This document shows positions 24,948 through 33,839 of a stretch of 58,016 bases of DNA, in pieces; position 1 is the first letter of the stretch, and each line of letters begins with the position of its first letter. The notes below the pieces were generated by a model, which was not told the DNA's origin, ran no database searches, and saw nothing but the letters and a program-made list of their open reading frames with translations. Both the position numbers and the translations under genes were made by a program. The stretch lies in the NCBI GenBank assembly GCA_029945445.1, contig JAQSCO010000010.1, positions 1 through 58,016 on the forward strand, in the 5' to 3' direction. Origin of the DNA: Lacunisphaera sp. GTDB taxonomy: Bacteria > Verrucomicrobiota > Verrucomicrobiia > Opitutales > Opitutaceae.

Positions 24948-26696
24948 TTAAGCGCCGGCGGGCCGCCGGGCCTGTTTTACCAGCAGCCAGCCGATGAGCA
25001 TCACCACGCCACCGCAGAAGATGAAGGCGAGGCGGCCGAAAAGAGGATTCGGGATGAAGGCCATGAGCGTGACGGCGGCGCCGTAGGGCAGGCACAGCCA
25101 GCCGATGAGCCACGACTGCTTGTCGTCGGTGGCGGCAGCGGCCTCCTCCTTGGTGTATTCGACCGGCGTAACGAGGTTGTGGCAGAACTGCTCGATCGCA
25201 GCCTTTTGCGCCGGGGACTCATTCTTGTAGAACAACCGGGCGAACAAGAACCAGGCAAGACCGGCGGCCGAGATGGTGAACACGCCGATGCCTTGCTCCC
25301 AGTTCTGGCGTTCCCAGTTGGTCGTGCCGTCGATGACACCGAATTTCCGCACCGCCCAGCCGATGTCGAGGTAGCGGTCGGTCAGGAAACTGACGATGAA
25401 GCAGACCACCACGGAAGACCAGCCGGTCCAGCCCGGGGTGCGCTTGATGATGAGGCCCAGCACGAGCGGCACGACGTAGGGCAGCGAGACAAGCACCTGG
25501 AACTTCACCATCAACTCGAAGAGCGTGAGGTTTTTCAGCGTGCTGTAGAAATGCGCGATCGCGATCACGGTCAGGCCCAGCACGACGGTGGTGATCTTGC
25601 CGGCCTTGAGCAGCTGGCGCTCGGTGGCGGCCGGGTTGATGATGGGCTGGTAGAAACTCTTGATGAAGACGCCGGCGTTCTTGTTCAGGCCCGAGTCCAT
25701 CGACGACATGGTGGCGGCGAAGATGCCGCTGACCAGCAGGCCCATCATGCCGACCGGGAAGGTGGCCTGCGCGATCGCGAAGAACGAGGCCTCGCCCGGT
25801 TCCTTCAGGTTGGGGAAGGCCGCGGACAGGTCGGGGTGCGTGACCGAGGCGATCATCGGCGGCAGGAACCAGATGAAGATGCCGGCGAGGAAAAGCACGC
25901 CGCCGAGGATCGCGGCCTTGCGGGCGTGATGGCTGTCGCGCACGCAGAGGAACCGGGAGGCGTCGTTGATGTTGTTGTTCGAGAGGAACTGCTTGAACAC
26001 GATGGCCACGCACCAAAAGAGCAGGAAGTCGTCCGTGAACACCTTGGACAGGTTCAGGCTGGTGGCGGAGAGCTTGGCGACCATCACGGTCCAGCCGCCG
26101 ATATGCGCGATGGCGAGGAAGGTGGCGACGACCGTGACCGGCATCAGGATGAGCACCTGGATGAAATCGCTCGCCACCACGGCCCAGCTGCCGCCCACGA
26201 GCGAGATGAAGAGCACCGATGCGCCGGTGACGATGATGGTCAGCCCCACGTCGATGTTGAACGCCGCGGAGAAGAACACGCCCAGGCCGTAGAGCCAGAT
26301 GCCGGCGGTCAGCATCTGCAGCGGCACGATGATCCACGTGAAGGTCTGCTCGCTGGCGCGGCCGAAGCGCTGGCGCACGGCCTCCAGCGAGGTGTCGACG
26401 CGCAGTTGGCGCATCTTCGGACCGAAGTAGGCGGCGTTGATGAAGAAGCCGAGGGCGTTGCCGAGGTAGATGACCATGATGGGCCAGCCGTCCGCGTAGG
26501 CCCGGCTCGCGGCGCCGGTGAAGGTCCAGGCGCTGAACGAAACCATGAACGCGGAGCCGCCCGCCATCCACCAGAGCACCTGGCCGCCGCTGCGGAAATA
26601 GTCGCTGACGTTGGTGATGAAGCGCCGGAACACCCAGCTGATGACCAGCATGAACACGAAGTAGAACGCGAGCACGGCGTAGTCGTAGGGTGTCAT
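24948..26696 (-). CDS. Sodium:solute symporter (SSS family)
   Basis: A 582-residue protein with about thirteen hydrophobic segments, in the SSS (SglT/PutP-like) family. It shows YDYAVLAFYFVFMLVISWVF as TM1, GSAFMVSFSAWTFTGAASRA in the substrate region, GMMGLLVSGIFAATMSSMDS in the sodium-site helix, and CVRDSHHARKAAIL in a loop. SSS proteins near lyase genes often import unsaturated uronates or oligouronides with sodium; that would supply the GH88 enzyme here (inference). The start at 26696 (MTPYDYAVL) follows a palindromic site behind the LacI gene. It heads the operon symporter-isomerase-dehydrogenase-DUF2264-lyase-lyase. Confidence 0.9.
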   Translation of the reverse strand: MTPYDYAVLAFYFVFMLVISWVFRRFITNVSDYFRSGGQVLWWMAGGSAFMVSFSAWTFTGAASRAYADGWPIMVIYLGNALGFFINAAYFGPKMRQLRVDTSLEAVRQRFGRASEQTFTWIIVPLQMLTAGIWLYGLGVFFSAAFNIDVGLTIIVTGASVLFISLVGGSWAVVASDFIQVLILMPVTVVATFLAIAHIGGWTVMVAKLSATSLNLSKVFTDDFLLFWCVAIVFKQFLSNNNINDASRFLCVRDSHHARKAAILGGVLFLAGIFIWFLPPMIASVTHPDLSAAFPNLKEPGEASFFAIAQATFPVGMMGLLVSGIFAATMSSMDSGLNKNAGVFIKSFYQPIINPAATERQLLKAGKITTVVLGLTVIAIAHFYSTLKNLTLFELMVKFQVLVSLPYVVPLVLGLIIKRTPGWTGWSSVVVCFIVSFLTDRYLDIGWAVRKFGVIDGTTNWERQNWEQGIGVFTISAAGLAWFLFARLFYKNESPAQKAAIEQFCHNLVTPVEYTKEEAAAATDDKQSWLIGWLCLPYGAAVTLMAFIPNPLFGRLAFIFCGGVVMLIGWLLVKQARRPAGA

Positions 26697-26728
26697 CGGT
26701 GGGTGGGGCTGAAGCGACGCGGCAGCCA

Positions 26729-26748
26729 AATATAATAATTATAATATT
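26729..26748. promoter_or_regulatory. A/T palindrome before the symporter operon, likely LacI operator
   Basis: AATATAATAATTATAATATT is a 20-base near-perfect palindrome centred on AATT, 33-52 bases upstream of the symporter start. It stands out as pure A/T in a GC-rich region, directly after the LacI gene. LacI-family operators are palindromic, so this is a reasonable target; an A/T-rich promoter element is the alternative. Confidence 0.5.
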
Positions 26749-26797
26749 CCAAGCTCAAATTCGCCCGCGGGTGGCGGCGGCCGGCCGGCGGCGGGGT

Positions 26798-27841
26798 TCA
26801 CGCAGCGGGCCCGGTCGAGTTGCCGACCACGAGCGGGGCGGGGAGCACCAGATCGGTGTAGCCTTCGGCCGGGACGCCCTCGCCGAGCACGAGGCGGGCG
26901 GCGGCCTCGCCGAGCTTGTCGGGGCTGACGCCGGCGCCGGTGATGCGCAGGGGTCCCTCGACGCTCAGGCGCGAGACGTCGGCGGAGGCGAGGCTGATGT
27001 CGCCGGGCACCTTCCAGCCCTCGCGCTGCAGGCCGAGCCTGGCGCCGTAGGACATCTGGGTGTTGTAGGTGACGAAGGCCGTGGGAAAATCCGCGCGCCG
27101 CGCGTGCTTCAGCATGGCGTGGATGGCCTCGGCCCCCTCGGCGCGGTCCGCCTCCTTCAGCACCGTGGTGTAGCGCGGGTCCAACTTGAGCCCGATCTGC
27201 GCGAGCGCGGTCCGCAGCGCGGCGAGGCGCGCGTCATGGCGGCCGAGCGCGGCGTTGCCGCCGAGCCAGCCGATGCGCTGGTGGCCGAGGTTGAAGAGAT
27301 GGCGGACAATGTGCTTCAGCGCCTCGGGTTCGTTGCCCAGCACGGAATGGCACAGGCCCGGGTAGCGGGCGGAGACGGCGACGACGCGCCGCGTGAGCCG
27401 GCAGAGCTCCTCCATGAACGGCCGGGCGACTTCGCCGAGCACGACCACGCCGCCGAGATGGTGGCTCGGGTGGAAAAGTTTCCGGAGCTTGTCCGCGGAG
27501 AGTTCGTCCTCCGCCCCGAGGTAGACGGCGCGATAGCCGCGGGTCTCGAGCTCCTGGTGGAGGCCGTGCTGCACATGGCCGAAGTAGGTGCTCGGGATGT
27601 AGAGGCGCAGCGGCGCGCGCAGGATGAAGCCGATCTGCTGGACGCGCGCGGAGTCCGGCGTGGAGTCGACGCGCATGCCCTTGGGCAGGTAGCCCAGGCT
27701 GACGGCGCGCTCCCAGATGCGCTTGTAGGTCGCGGGGTTGATGCCGACGCTGCGGCCGTTCAGGGCGAGGGAGACGAGGGCCTGCGAGACGCCGAGCTCC
27801 TTGGCCAGCTGCGTCTGCGAGATCTTCTTCCGGGGGCGCAT
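26798..27841 (-). CDS. LacI-family transcriptional regulator
   Basis: A 347-residue LacI/GalR regulator. The N-terminal HTH (about residues 6-30) reads ISQTQLAKELGVSQALVSLA followed by the hinge-type NPATYKRIWERAVSLGYLP. The periplasmic-binding-protein-like sensor core follows (about 65-345), with HLGGVVVLGEVARPFMEEL, NLGHQRIGWLGG and the C-terminal PLVVGNSTGP. LacI regulators bind a sugar or sugar acid and release an operator. Its position directly upstream of the symporter-lyase operon, same strand, with an A/T palindrome between, suggests it controls that operon. Confidence 0.9.
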   Translation of the reverse strand: MRPRKKISQTQLAKELGVSQALVSLALNGRSVGINPATYKRIWERAVSLGYLPKGMRVDSTPDSARVQQIGFILRAPLRLYIPSTYFGHVQHGLHQELETRGYRAVYLGAEDELSADKLRKLFHPSHHLGGVVVLGEVARPFMEELCRLTRRVVAVSARYPGLCHSVLGNEPEALKHIVRHLFNLGHQRIGWLGGNAALGRHDARLAALRTALAQIGLKLDPRYTTVLKEADRAEGAEAIHAMLKHARRADFPTAFVTYNTQMSYGARLGLQREGWKVPGDISLASADVSRLSVEGPLRITGAGVSPDKLGEAAARLVLGEGVPAEGYTDLVLPAPLVVGNSTGPAA

Positions 27842-28036
27842 CAGGCGAGGCTTTGATAACTATGATGGCATGACAACGATTATTAGGTGTCACGGAGGCT
27901 AAATTCCGCCCGCCGCCGCCACGCCGCGGCCCGGGCCGGCTGAATAACTTTGCCCCCGCGCGGGGCGCCATCGTTCAATCCCGGTAACAGGCCAGTCTCC
28001 GGGACGTCACCGGATGTCGCCTCCCTGATCCCCCGC

Positions 28037-29722
28037 ATGAATCCGCCCCGCTGTCTCCGCCCCCTGTTTTCCCTCCTCGTCCTGCTGGCCGGCGCCGCGG
28101 CGGCGGGCGCCGCGACCACGGCGCCCAGCCTGGTCGTGGTGATCAGCGTCGACCAGTTGCGCGCCGACTACCTCGAGCGGTTCGCGCCGTATTTCAGCGA
28201 CGATGGCTTCAACCGCCTCGCGCGCGAGGGCCTGACCTTCGCCGACAGCCACTACCGGCACTCGCTGACCAAGACTGGTCCCGGGCATGCGGTCATGCTC
28301 ACCGGCGTGCACGCGAACATCCACGGCATCATCGCCAACGAGTGGCTGCTCCGCACCTGGCCGGCCCTGGAGCAGGTCAACTGCGTGGAGGACCGTGACT
28401 CGCCGCTTGTCGGCGCCGCGCCCATCACCGTGCGCTCGCCCGGCGGCGTGCTGGAGGCGAAGACCGGCCGCTCGCCGCGGCACCTGCTGGCGAGCACGGT
28501 CGGCGACCAGCTCAAGCTCCGTTACGGCCCGGCCGCGAAGGTGTTTGGCGTCGCTGACAAGGACCGCGCCGCGATCCTCATGACCGGCAAACTGGCCGAC
28601 GGCGCCTACTGGACCGAGTCGGGCCGCGTCGTCACCTCGACCTTCTATCGTGCGGAGCTGCCAACCTACTTCACGGCGTTCAATGCCGAGCAGCGCGTCG
28701 AGCAATGCTTCGGCCGCGAGTGGACGCGCCTGCTCGACCCGAAAATCTACGAGGCGGTGCAGGGCCCCGATGACGCCGAGGGCGAGGCCAGCGAGGCCGG
28801 CCTGACGCGGACCTTCCCGAAGCGGATCGATGGCGGCCAGAAGACCATCGGGAAGGATTTCTACGAGGCCTACGACCATACGCCGTGGGACAACGAACTG
28901 GTGGCCGACATGGCCCGCGAGCTCATTGTGAACGAAAAACTCGGTCAGGCCGATGGCGCGCCCGATTTGCTCGCCGTGGGGTTTTCCCAGACCGACAAGG
29001 TCGGGCACGGCTACGGGCCCGACAGCCACGAGATCATGGACGCGATCGTCCGGCTGGATCGCACCATCGCGGACCTCCTCAAGTTCATTGACGGGAAGGT
29101 CGGCCTGAAAAATTGCACGATCGTGCTGACGGCCGACCACGGCGTCGCCCCGCTGCCCGAGCGGATCCAGGCCATGTCGCGCGACGTCGCGACGGGCCGC
29201 GTGAAGGGGGCGGACATTGACCAGCAGGTTTTCGCGGCGCTCGATGCGAAGTTCGGCGCGCTGAGCGGAGGCGAACGCTGGGCGGCCCGCGACGGGCTCG
29301 GCTATCATCTCAATCCCGCGGCACTCGCGCAAAAGCAGCTCGCCCCGGAGGCGCTGGAGAATGCCGTGCGCGAGGCCGTGCTGCAGCATCCGGCGGTCGC
29401 GGCGGCCTACACGCGCACGCGCCTGGCGGACCCGGCGCCGCTGAACCGCGTGGGCGAGGCGATGCGGCTCAGTTATTTTCCGCCGCGCAGCCCGGATGTG
29501 ATGACGGTCCTCAAGCCCTACTTCATCGACCGGGCCACTCCCGGCACCACGCACGGCACGCCCTACGATTACGACAACCACGTGCCGCTGCTCTGGTTCG
29601 GCGTCGGCGTGAAACCCGGCGTGCGCACCGAGCGCGTCGGCATCGACGATCTCGCGCCGACGCTGGCGCACATCCTCGGCGTGCCCGAGCCGCCGCTGGC
29701 GGAAGGCCGCGTGCTCTTTTGA
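28037..29722 (+). CDS. Secreted PafA-like alkaline phosphatase/phosphodiesterase
   Basis: A 561-residue protein with a signal peptide (LRPLFSLLVLLAGAAAAGA). It is of the alkaline phosphatase superfamily: metal Asp in VVVISVDQLRADY, nucleophile Thr in LTKTGPGHAVMLTG (about residue 89), metal residues in FSQTDKVGHGYGPDSHEI and LTADHGVAPLPE. Members remove phosphate from monoesters or diesters in the periplasm. The start at 28037 begins the signal peptide. The dipeptide epimerase starts 16 bases after its stop, so they may be co-transcribed. It could free phosphate from envelope or wall material, but the substrate is not known. Confidence 0.88.
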   Translation: MNPPRCLRPLFSLLVLLAGAAAAGAATTAPSLVVVISVDQLRADYLERFAPYFSDDGFNRLAREGLTFADSHYRHSLTKTGPGHAVMLTGVHANIHGIIANEWLLRTWPALEQVNCVEDRDSPLVGAAPITVRSPGGVLEAKTGRSPRHLLASTVGDQLKLRYGPAAKVFGVADKDRAAILMTGKLADGAYWTESGRVVTSTFYRAELPTYFTAFNAEQRVEQCFGREWTRLLDPKIYEAVQGPDDAEGEASEAGLTRTFPKRIDGGQKTIGKDFYEAYDHTPWDNELVADMARELIVNEKLGQADGAPDLLAVGFSQTDKVGHGYGPDSHEIMDAIVRLDRTIADLLKFIDGKVGLKNCTIVLTADHGVAPLPERIQAMSRDVATGRVKGADIDQQVFAALDAKFGALSGGERWAARDGLGYHLNPAALAQKQLAPEALENAVREAVLQHPAVAAAYTRTRLADPAPLNRVGEAMRLSYFPPRSPDVMTVLKPYFIDRATPGTTHGTPYDYDNHVPLLWFGVGVKPGVRTERVGIDDLAPTLAHILGVPEPPLAEGRVLF

Positions 29723-29738
29723 TGTCCGGCCGCATGCT

Positions 29739-30824
29739 GTGAGCGCCCCCAGTCTCATCCGTCGGTTTGATTTCCAGCCACTGGACATTCCGCTGCACAC
29801 GCCCTTCGGCATTTCGGGCGGCGCACAGGCGATGGCGAACAACGTGCTCGTCACGCTCGAGCTCGACGGCGGCGTGATCGGCTACGGCGAGGCCGCCCCG
29901 CTGCCGCCCTATAACGGCGAGACGCAGGCCGACGCCCTCGCCGTGCTCGGCGCCGCGCGCAGCTGGCTGACCGGCCATCCAGTGGACGACTGGCGCGCGC
30001 TGGCAGAGGAGTTCCGCACGCGCGGTGGCGGGAAGTGCGGTTCGGCGCAATGTGCTTTCGAGATGGCCTTGCTCGATGCCCTGACCCGGGCCGGCGGGGT
30101 GCCGTTGTGGAAATATTTCGGCGGCGCGGGCACGGAACTCGAGACCGACATGACCGTGACGACCGGCACGCCCGCGCAGGCCGCGGCCGACGCGCGCGCC
30201 ATCCGCGCGCGCCGGATCCGCATGATCAAGGTCAAGGTCGGTGGCAAGGGCGGGGCGGACTACGACCTCGCGCGACTTGCCGCGATCCGGGAGGCCGCGC
30301 CGGATGCGCCGCTCATTCTCGACGGCAATGCCGGGGTTTCGCGGACAGAAGCGCGCGCACTCGTGCAGGGCTTGCGGCAGCGCGGCATTACCCCGGCCTT
30401 GCTCGAGCAGTGGCTCGCCAAGGACGACCTCGATGGCGCGCGGGCGCTGGCCGAGGAAAGCGGCTGGCTGGTCGCGGCGGACGAGAGTGTCTGTTCAGGA
30501 CAGGACGCCGAGCGCATCGCTCAGCAGAAGGCGGCGCAGGTGGTCAACATCAAGCTGATGAAGGCCGGCCTCGCGACCGCCCTCGACATCGTGGCGGTGG
30601 CGCGCCGGACCGGGCTCGGCCTCATGATCGGCGGCAACGTTGAGTCGATTCTCGCGATGACCGTCTCGGCCTGCTTCGCCGCGGGGCAGGGCGGCTTTAC
30701 TTTCGCCGACCTCGACACGCCGCTGTTCATGGCGACGAATCCGTTCGCGGGCGGCTACACCTTGGACGGCGGGAAAATCTCGGTGGCGCACATCACGGCT
30801 GGGCACGGTGTGACGCCGCGGTGA
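29739..30824 (+). CDS. Dipeptide (L-Ala-D/L-Glu-type) epimerase 1
   Basis: A 361-residue enolase-superfamily enzyme of the muconate-lactonising subgroup. Catalytic Lys residues lie in IRMIKVKVGGKGG (KxK) and VNIKLMKAG; metal ligands in PLILDGNAGVS (Asp), LLEQWLAKDD (Glu) and VAADESVCS (Asp/Glu). The FADLDTPLFM near the C terminus matches the DxD dipeptide-binding motif of L-Ala-D/L-Glu epimerases. That enzyme turns L-Ala-D-Glu from peptidoglycan into L-Ala-L-Glu, which peptidases can cut. Cytoplasmic, GTG start at 29739. A second epimerase is at the other end of the island; the two may have different dipeptide specificities. Confidence 0.87.
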   Translation: MSAPSLIRRFDFQPLDIPLHTPFGISGGAQAMANNVLVTLELDGGVIGYGEAAPLPPYNGETQADALAVLGAARSWLTGHPVDDWRALAEEFRTRGGGKCGSAQCAFEMALLDALTRAGGVPLWKYFGGAGTELETDMTVTTGTPAQAAADARAIRARRIRMIKVKVGGKGGADYDLARLAAIREAAPDAPLILDGNAGVSRTEARALVQGLRQRGITPALLEQWLAKDDLDGARALAEESGWLVAADESVCSGQDAERIAQQKAAQVVNIKLMKAGLATALDIVAVARRTGLGLMIGGNVESILAMTVSACFAAGQGGFTFADLDTPLFMATNPFAGGYTLDGGKISVAHITAGHGVTPR

Positions 30825-30863
30825 GGGCTGGACAATGTGCGGGCTAAAGTGAAAATCCGCCCG

Positions 30864-33839
30864 ATGAGAATCCACGCCTGGGTGGCTGTCCTGCTGACTT
30901 TTGTTTCATTCGCCTCGGCGGAGGAATTTGACCTGATCATCCGCCACGGGCGGGTGGTCGACGGTTCCGGGAACCCTTCCTTCGCCGCCGACGTGGCGGT
31001 GCGCGCCGGGCACATCGTCCGCATCGGGCGGGTCGACGGTACGGCGAAGACGGAGATCGATGCGACCGGGCTGATCGTCGCGCCGGGTTTCATTGACGTG
31101 CACACGCACGCCGACGAGGTCGCGGACCAGCCGCTCGCGGAAAACTTCCTGCGCATGGGCGTCACGTCGATCGTCGTCGGCAACTGCGGCGGCTCCGCGC
31201 TGGACGTCGGGAAGTTTTACCGCGACGTCGAGCGCAATCAGGTTTCGATCAATGTCACGACGCTCATCGGCCACAACACCGTGCGCGAGGCGGCGATGGG
31301 CGGCAGCTTCGACCGCGCGCCGACGGCCGAGGAGATGGCGAAGATGAAGGCGATAGTCGACCGGGCCATGCAGGATGGCGCCGTGGGCCTCTCGACCGGA
31401 TTGATCTATCTGCCCGGGACGTTTGCCAAGACGGACGAGATCGTCGAGCTGGCCAAGGCCGTGACGCCCTACGGGGGCATCTATGCCAGCCACATGCGGC
31501 ACGAGGACACGCGGATTTACGCCGCGCTCGACGAGGTGTTCCGGGTGGCGCGCGAGGCGCACCTGCGCGCGGAGGTTTCCCACCTCAAGCTTTCCGGCGA
31601 GCGGGCCTGGGGGCAGGCCGACAAGGTCCTCGCCTACATCGAGGCGGCGCGCGCCAGCGGCCTCGACATCACGGAGGACCAGTATGCCTACACCGCCTCC
31701 AGCACCACCATGCGGCAGCTGATTCCCGATGACGCCTTCGACGGCGGCCATGAGCATTTCCTCGCCGTCCTCGCCGACCCGGTGAAGAAAGCGGACCTGG
31801 TCGCGCGCATGAAGAAGAACATCATGACCCGCGGCCGCCAGGATTACGCCTATGCGGTGGTCGCTTCGTTCCGTCACGACAGCTCGATCAACGGGATGAA
31901 CATCCTCGAGGCGGCGAAGAAGCTGAAAGGCTCCGATTCGCTCGACGCGCAGATCGAGGTCATTCTCGATCTCGAGAAGAACGGCAGCGCCCAGGGCGTG
32001 TTCCACGGGATGAACGAGGAGGACCTGCAGAAGTTCATGCGCCACCCGAACACCATGATAGCGTCCGACAGCGGCCTGCGCGAGTTCGGGAAGGACGTCC
32101 CGCATCCGCGCGGCTACGGCAACAACGCCCGGGTGCTCGGCCATTATGTGCGGGACCTGAAGGTGCTGCTGCTCGAGGACGCCATCCGCAAGATGACCAG
32201 CCTGCCGGCCGCGACGTTCCATTTCGCGCAGCGCGGCGAACTGCGGGAGGGTAACTGGGCCGACATTGCGGTCTTTGACTCGGAGAAGATCGGCGACCCG
32301 GCGACCTACGCCGACCCGCACCATTATGCGGTGGGCCTGCCCTATGTCCTGGTGAACGGCGTGCCGGTCATCGCGAACGGCGAGCACACGGGGGCGAAAC
32401 CCGGCATGGCCTGCCGCGCGAACGGCTCCGGCCTCGCCGCGCTGCTGGAAACCTTTGTGACGCAGCCGCGTTTCGCCGGCGCGATCTGGAGCGTACAGGT
32501 GCGCTCGCTCGACAGCGGCCGCATCCTTTTCGCCCACGAGGCGGACCGCCGCATGAGTCCGGCCTCGAACAGCAAGCTCTACACCGGCGCGCTGGCGCTC
32601 GACCTGCTCGGCGGCGATTACCGGATCCGCACGCCGCTGCGGTCCACGGCCCGGCCGAATGCCGGGGGCGTCCTGGCCGGCGATCTCATCATCGCGGGCC
32701 GCGGCGACCCGAGTTGGGACCACCGCACCGGCAAAAAGGATTTCTGGAGCACGTTCGAGCCGTTTGTCGCGGCATTGCAGAAAGCCGGCGTGAAGCGCAT
32801 CACCGGCGACCTCGTGGCCGACGCCACCTGGCTGCGCCAGCCGCCCGCCGGCGCGAGCTGGACGGCGGACGACATGGACTATGATTATGGAGCCGAGATC
32901 TCGGCCGTCACCTTGGCCGACAACTACGTCGACCTGCGCATCACTCCGGCCGCGGCGGCCGGGCAACCCTGCGCGGTCGAGGTCCTGCAACCCGGCAGCG
33001 GGCTCGTGGTCGACAACCGCACGGTCACCGGCCCGACGGGCAGCGCGCGGGAGATCAGGGTGCAACGCCTGCCGGGGGAGGATACCGTCCATCTCACCGG
33101 CACGCTGCCGCTCGGGGGAAAGGTGGAGGAGACCGAGGCCCCGGTGCCGCGGCCGGCGCAGTGGTTCGCCATCGCCTTGCGCGAGGCATTGCAGAAGGCC
33201 GGCATCGCGGTCGACGGTCGCGCCCGCAGCGTGCGCTGGCCCGATGCGCCTGCGACCGGCGAGGTGCTGCTGGGCGAAGTGACGTCCGCGCCGCTGCGCG
33301 ACTTGGTCGCCCGCTTCATGCTGCCCTCGCAGAATCTCGAGACCGACCTCATTTTTTCGCACGTGGGCGAGCAGCGGCGCACGGCCGCCACCCCGGTGTG
33401 GCTGCAGTCGGATGAATTGGCGGTGACCGCGCTCAAGGAATTCATGACTCGCGTCGGTGTGCCCGCGGGCGCGGTGCTGTTTGACGAGGGCTCCGGCCTT
33501 TCGCGGAACAACCTGACCACGGCGGAAGCGACGACGGATCTCCTCGCCTACATGGCGAAGCACCGTGAGGCCGCGGCCTTTTACGCTTCTCTCCCGACCG
33601 CGGGCGTCGACGGCTCGCTCAAGAAGCGGATGGTCGGCACGGCGGCGGAAAACAACGTCCACGCCAAGACCGGCACCCTGCGCTGGGCCAATTCGCTGTC
33701 GGGCTACGTCACGACCGCCGGCGGCGAGAAACTGGCCTTCAGCTTCATGTTGAACCGTCATGTCGCACCCGCGGACCGCAAGACGATCGCCGAGCTCGAC
33801 GAACTGGCCGTGATGCTCGCCCACTATGGTCAGCCGTAG
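30864..33839 (+). CDS. D-aminoacylase / D-Ala-D-Ala carboxypeptidase (DacB-type) fusion
   Basis: A 991-residue exported protein (signal MRIHAWVAVLLTFVSFASA) with two enzymes in one chain. Residues about 20-515 are an N-acyl-D-amino-acid deacylase: GFIDVHTHADEV (metal HxH), VVGNCGGSALDV (metal Cys), YASHMRHEDTR, AEVSHLKLSG and ASDSGLREFG (Asp). Residues about 530-990 are a peptidase S13/PBP4-like DD-carboxypeptidase with all three motifs: SPASNSKLYTGA (SxxK), DEGSGLSRNN (SxN) and VHAKTGTLRWAN (KTG). The frame is open throughout. PBP4 removes terminal D-Ala from or cuts crosslinks in peptidoglycan; the deacylase may release D-amino acids from N-acyl or peptide substrates. Its end overlaps the next gene by 14 bases. 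Confidence 0.88.
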   Translation: MRIHAWVAVLLTFVSFASAEEFDLIIRHGRVVDGSGNPSFAADVAVRAGHIVRIGRVDGTAKTEIDATGLIVAPGFIDVHTHADEVADQPLAENFLRMGVTSIVVGNCGGSALDVGKFYRDVERNQVSINVTTLIGHNTVREAAMGGSFDRAPTAEEMAKMKAIVDRAMQDGAVGLSTGLIYLPGTFAKTDEIVELAKAVTPYGGIYASHMRHEDTRIYAALDEVFRVAREAHLRAEVSHLKLSGERAWGQADKVLAYIEAARASGLDITEDQYAYTASSTTMRQLIPDDAFDGGHEHFLAVLADPVKKADLVARMKKNIMTRGRQDYAYAVVASFRHDSSINGMNILEAAKKLKGSDSLDAQIEVILDLEKNGSAQGVFHGMNEEDLQKFMRHPNTMIASDSGLREFGKDVPHPRGYGNNARVLGHYVRDLKVLLLEDAIRKMTSLPAATFHFAQRGELREGNWADIAVFDSEKIGDPATYADPHHYAVGLPYVLVNGVPVIANGEHTGAKPGMACRANGSGLAALLETFVTQPRFAGAIWSVQVRSLDSGRILFAHEADRRMSPASNSKLYTGALALDLLGGDYRIRTPLRSTARPNAGGVLAGDLIIAGRGDPSWDHRTGKKDFWSTFEPFVAALQKAGVKRITGDLVADATWLRQPPAGASWTADDMDYDYGAEISAVTLADNYVDLRITPAAAAGQPCAVEVLQPGSGLVVDNRTVTGPTGSAREIRVQRLPGEDTVHLTGTLPLGGKVEETEAPVPRPAQWFAIALREALQKAGIAVDGRARSVRWPDAPATGEVLLGEVTSAPLRDLVARFMLPSQNLETDLIFSHVGEQRRTAATPVWLQSDELAVTALKEFMTRVGVPAGAVLFDEGSGLSRNNLTTAEATTDLLAYMAKHREAAAFYASLPTAGVDGSLKKRMVGTAAENNVHAKTGTLRWANSLSGYVTTAGGEKLAFSFMLNRHVAPADRKTIAELDELAVMLAHYGQP

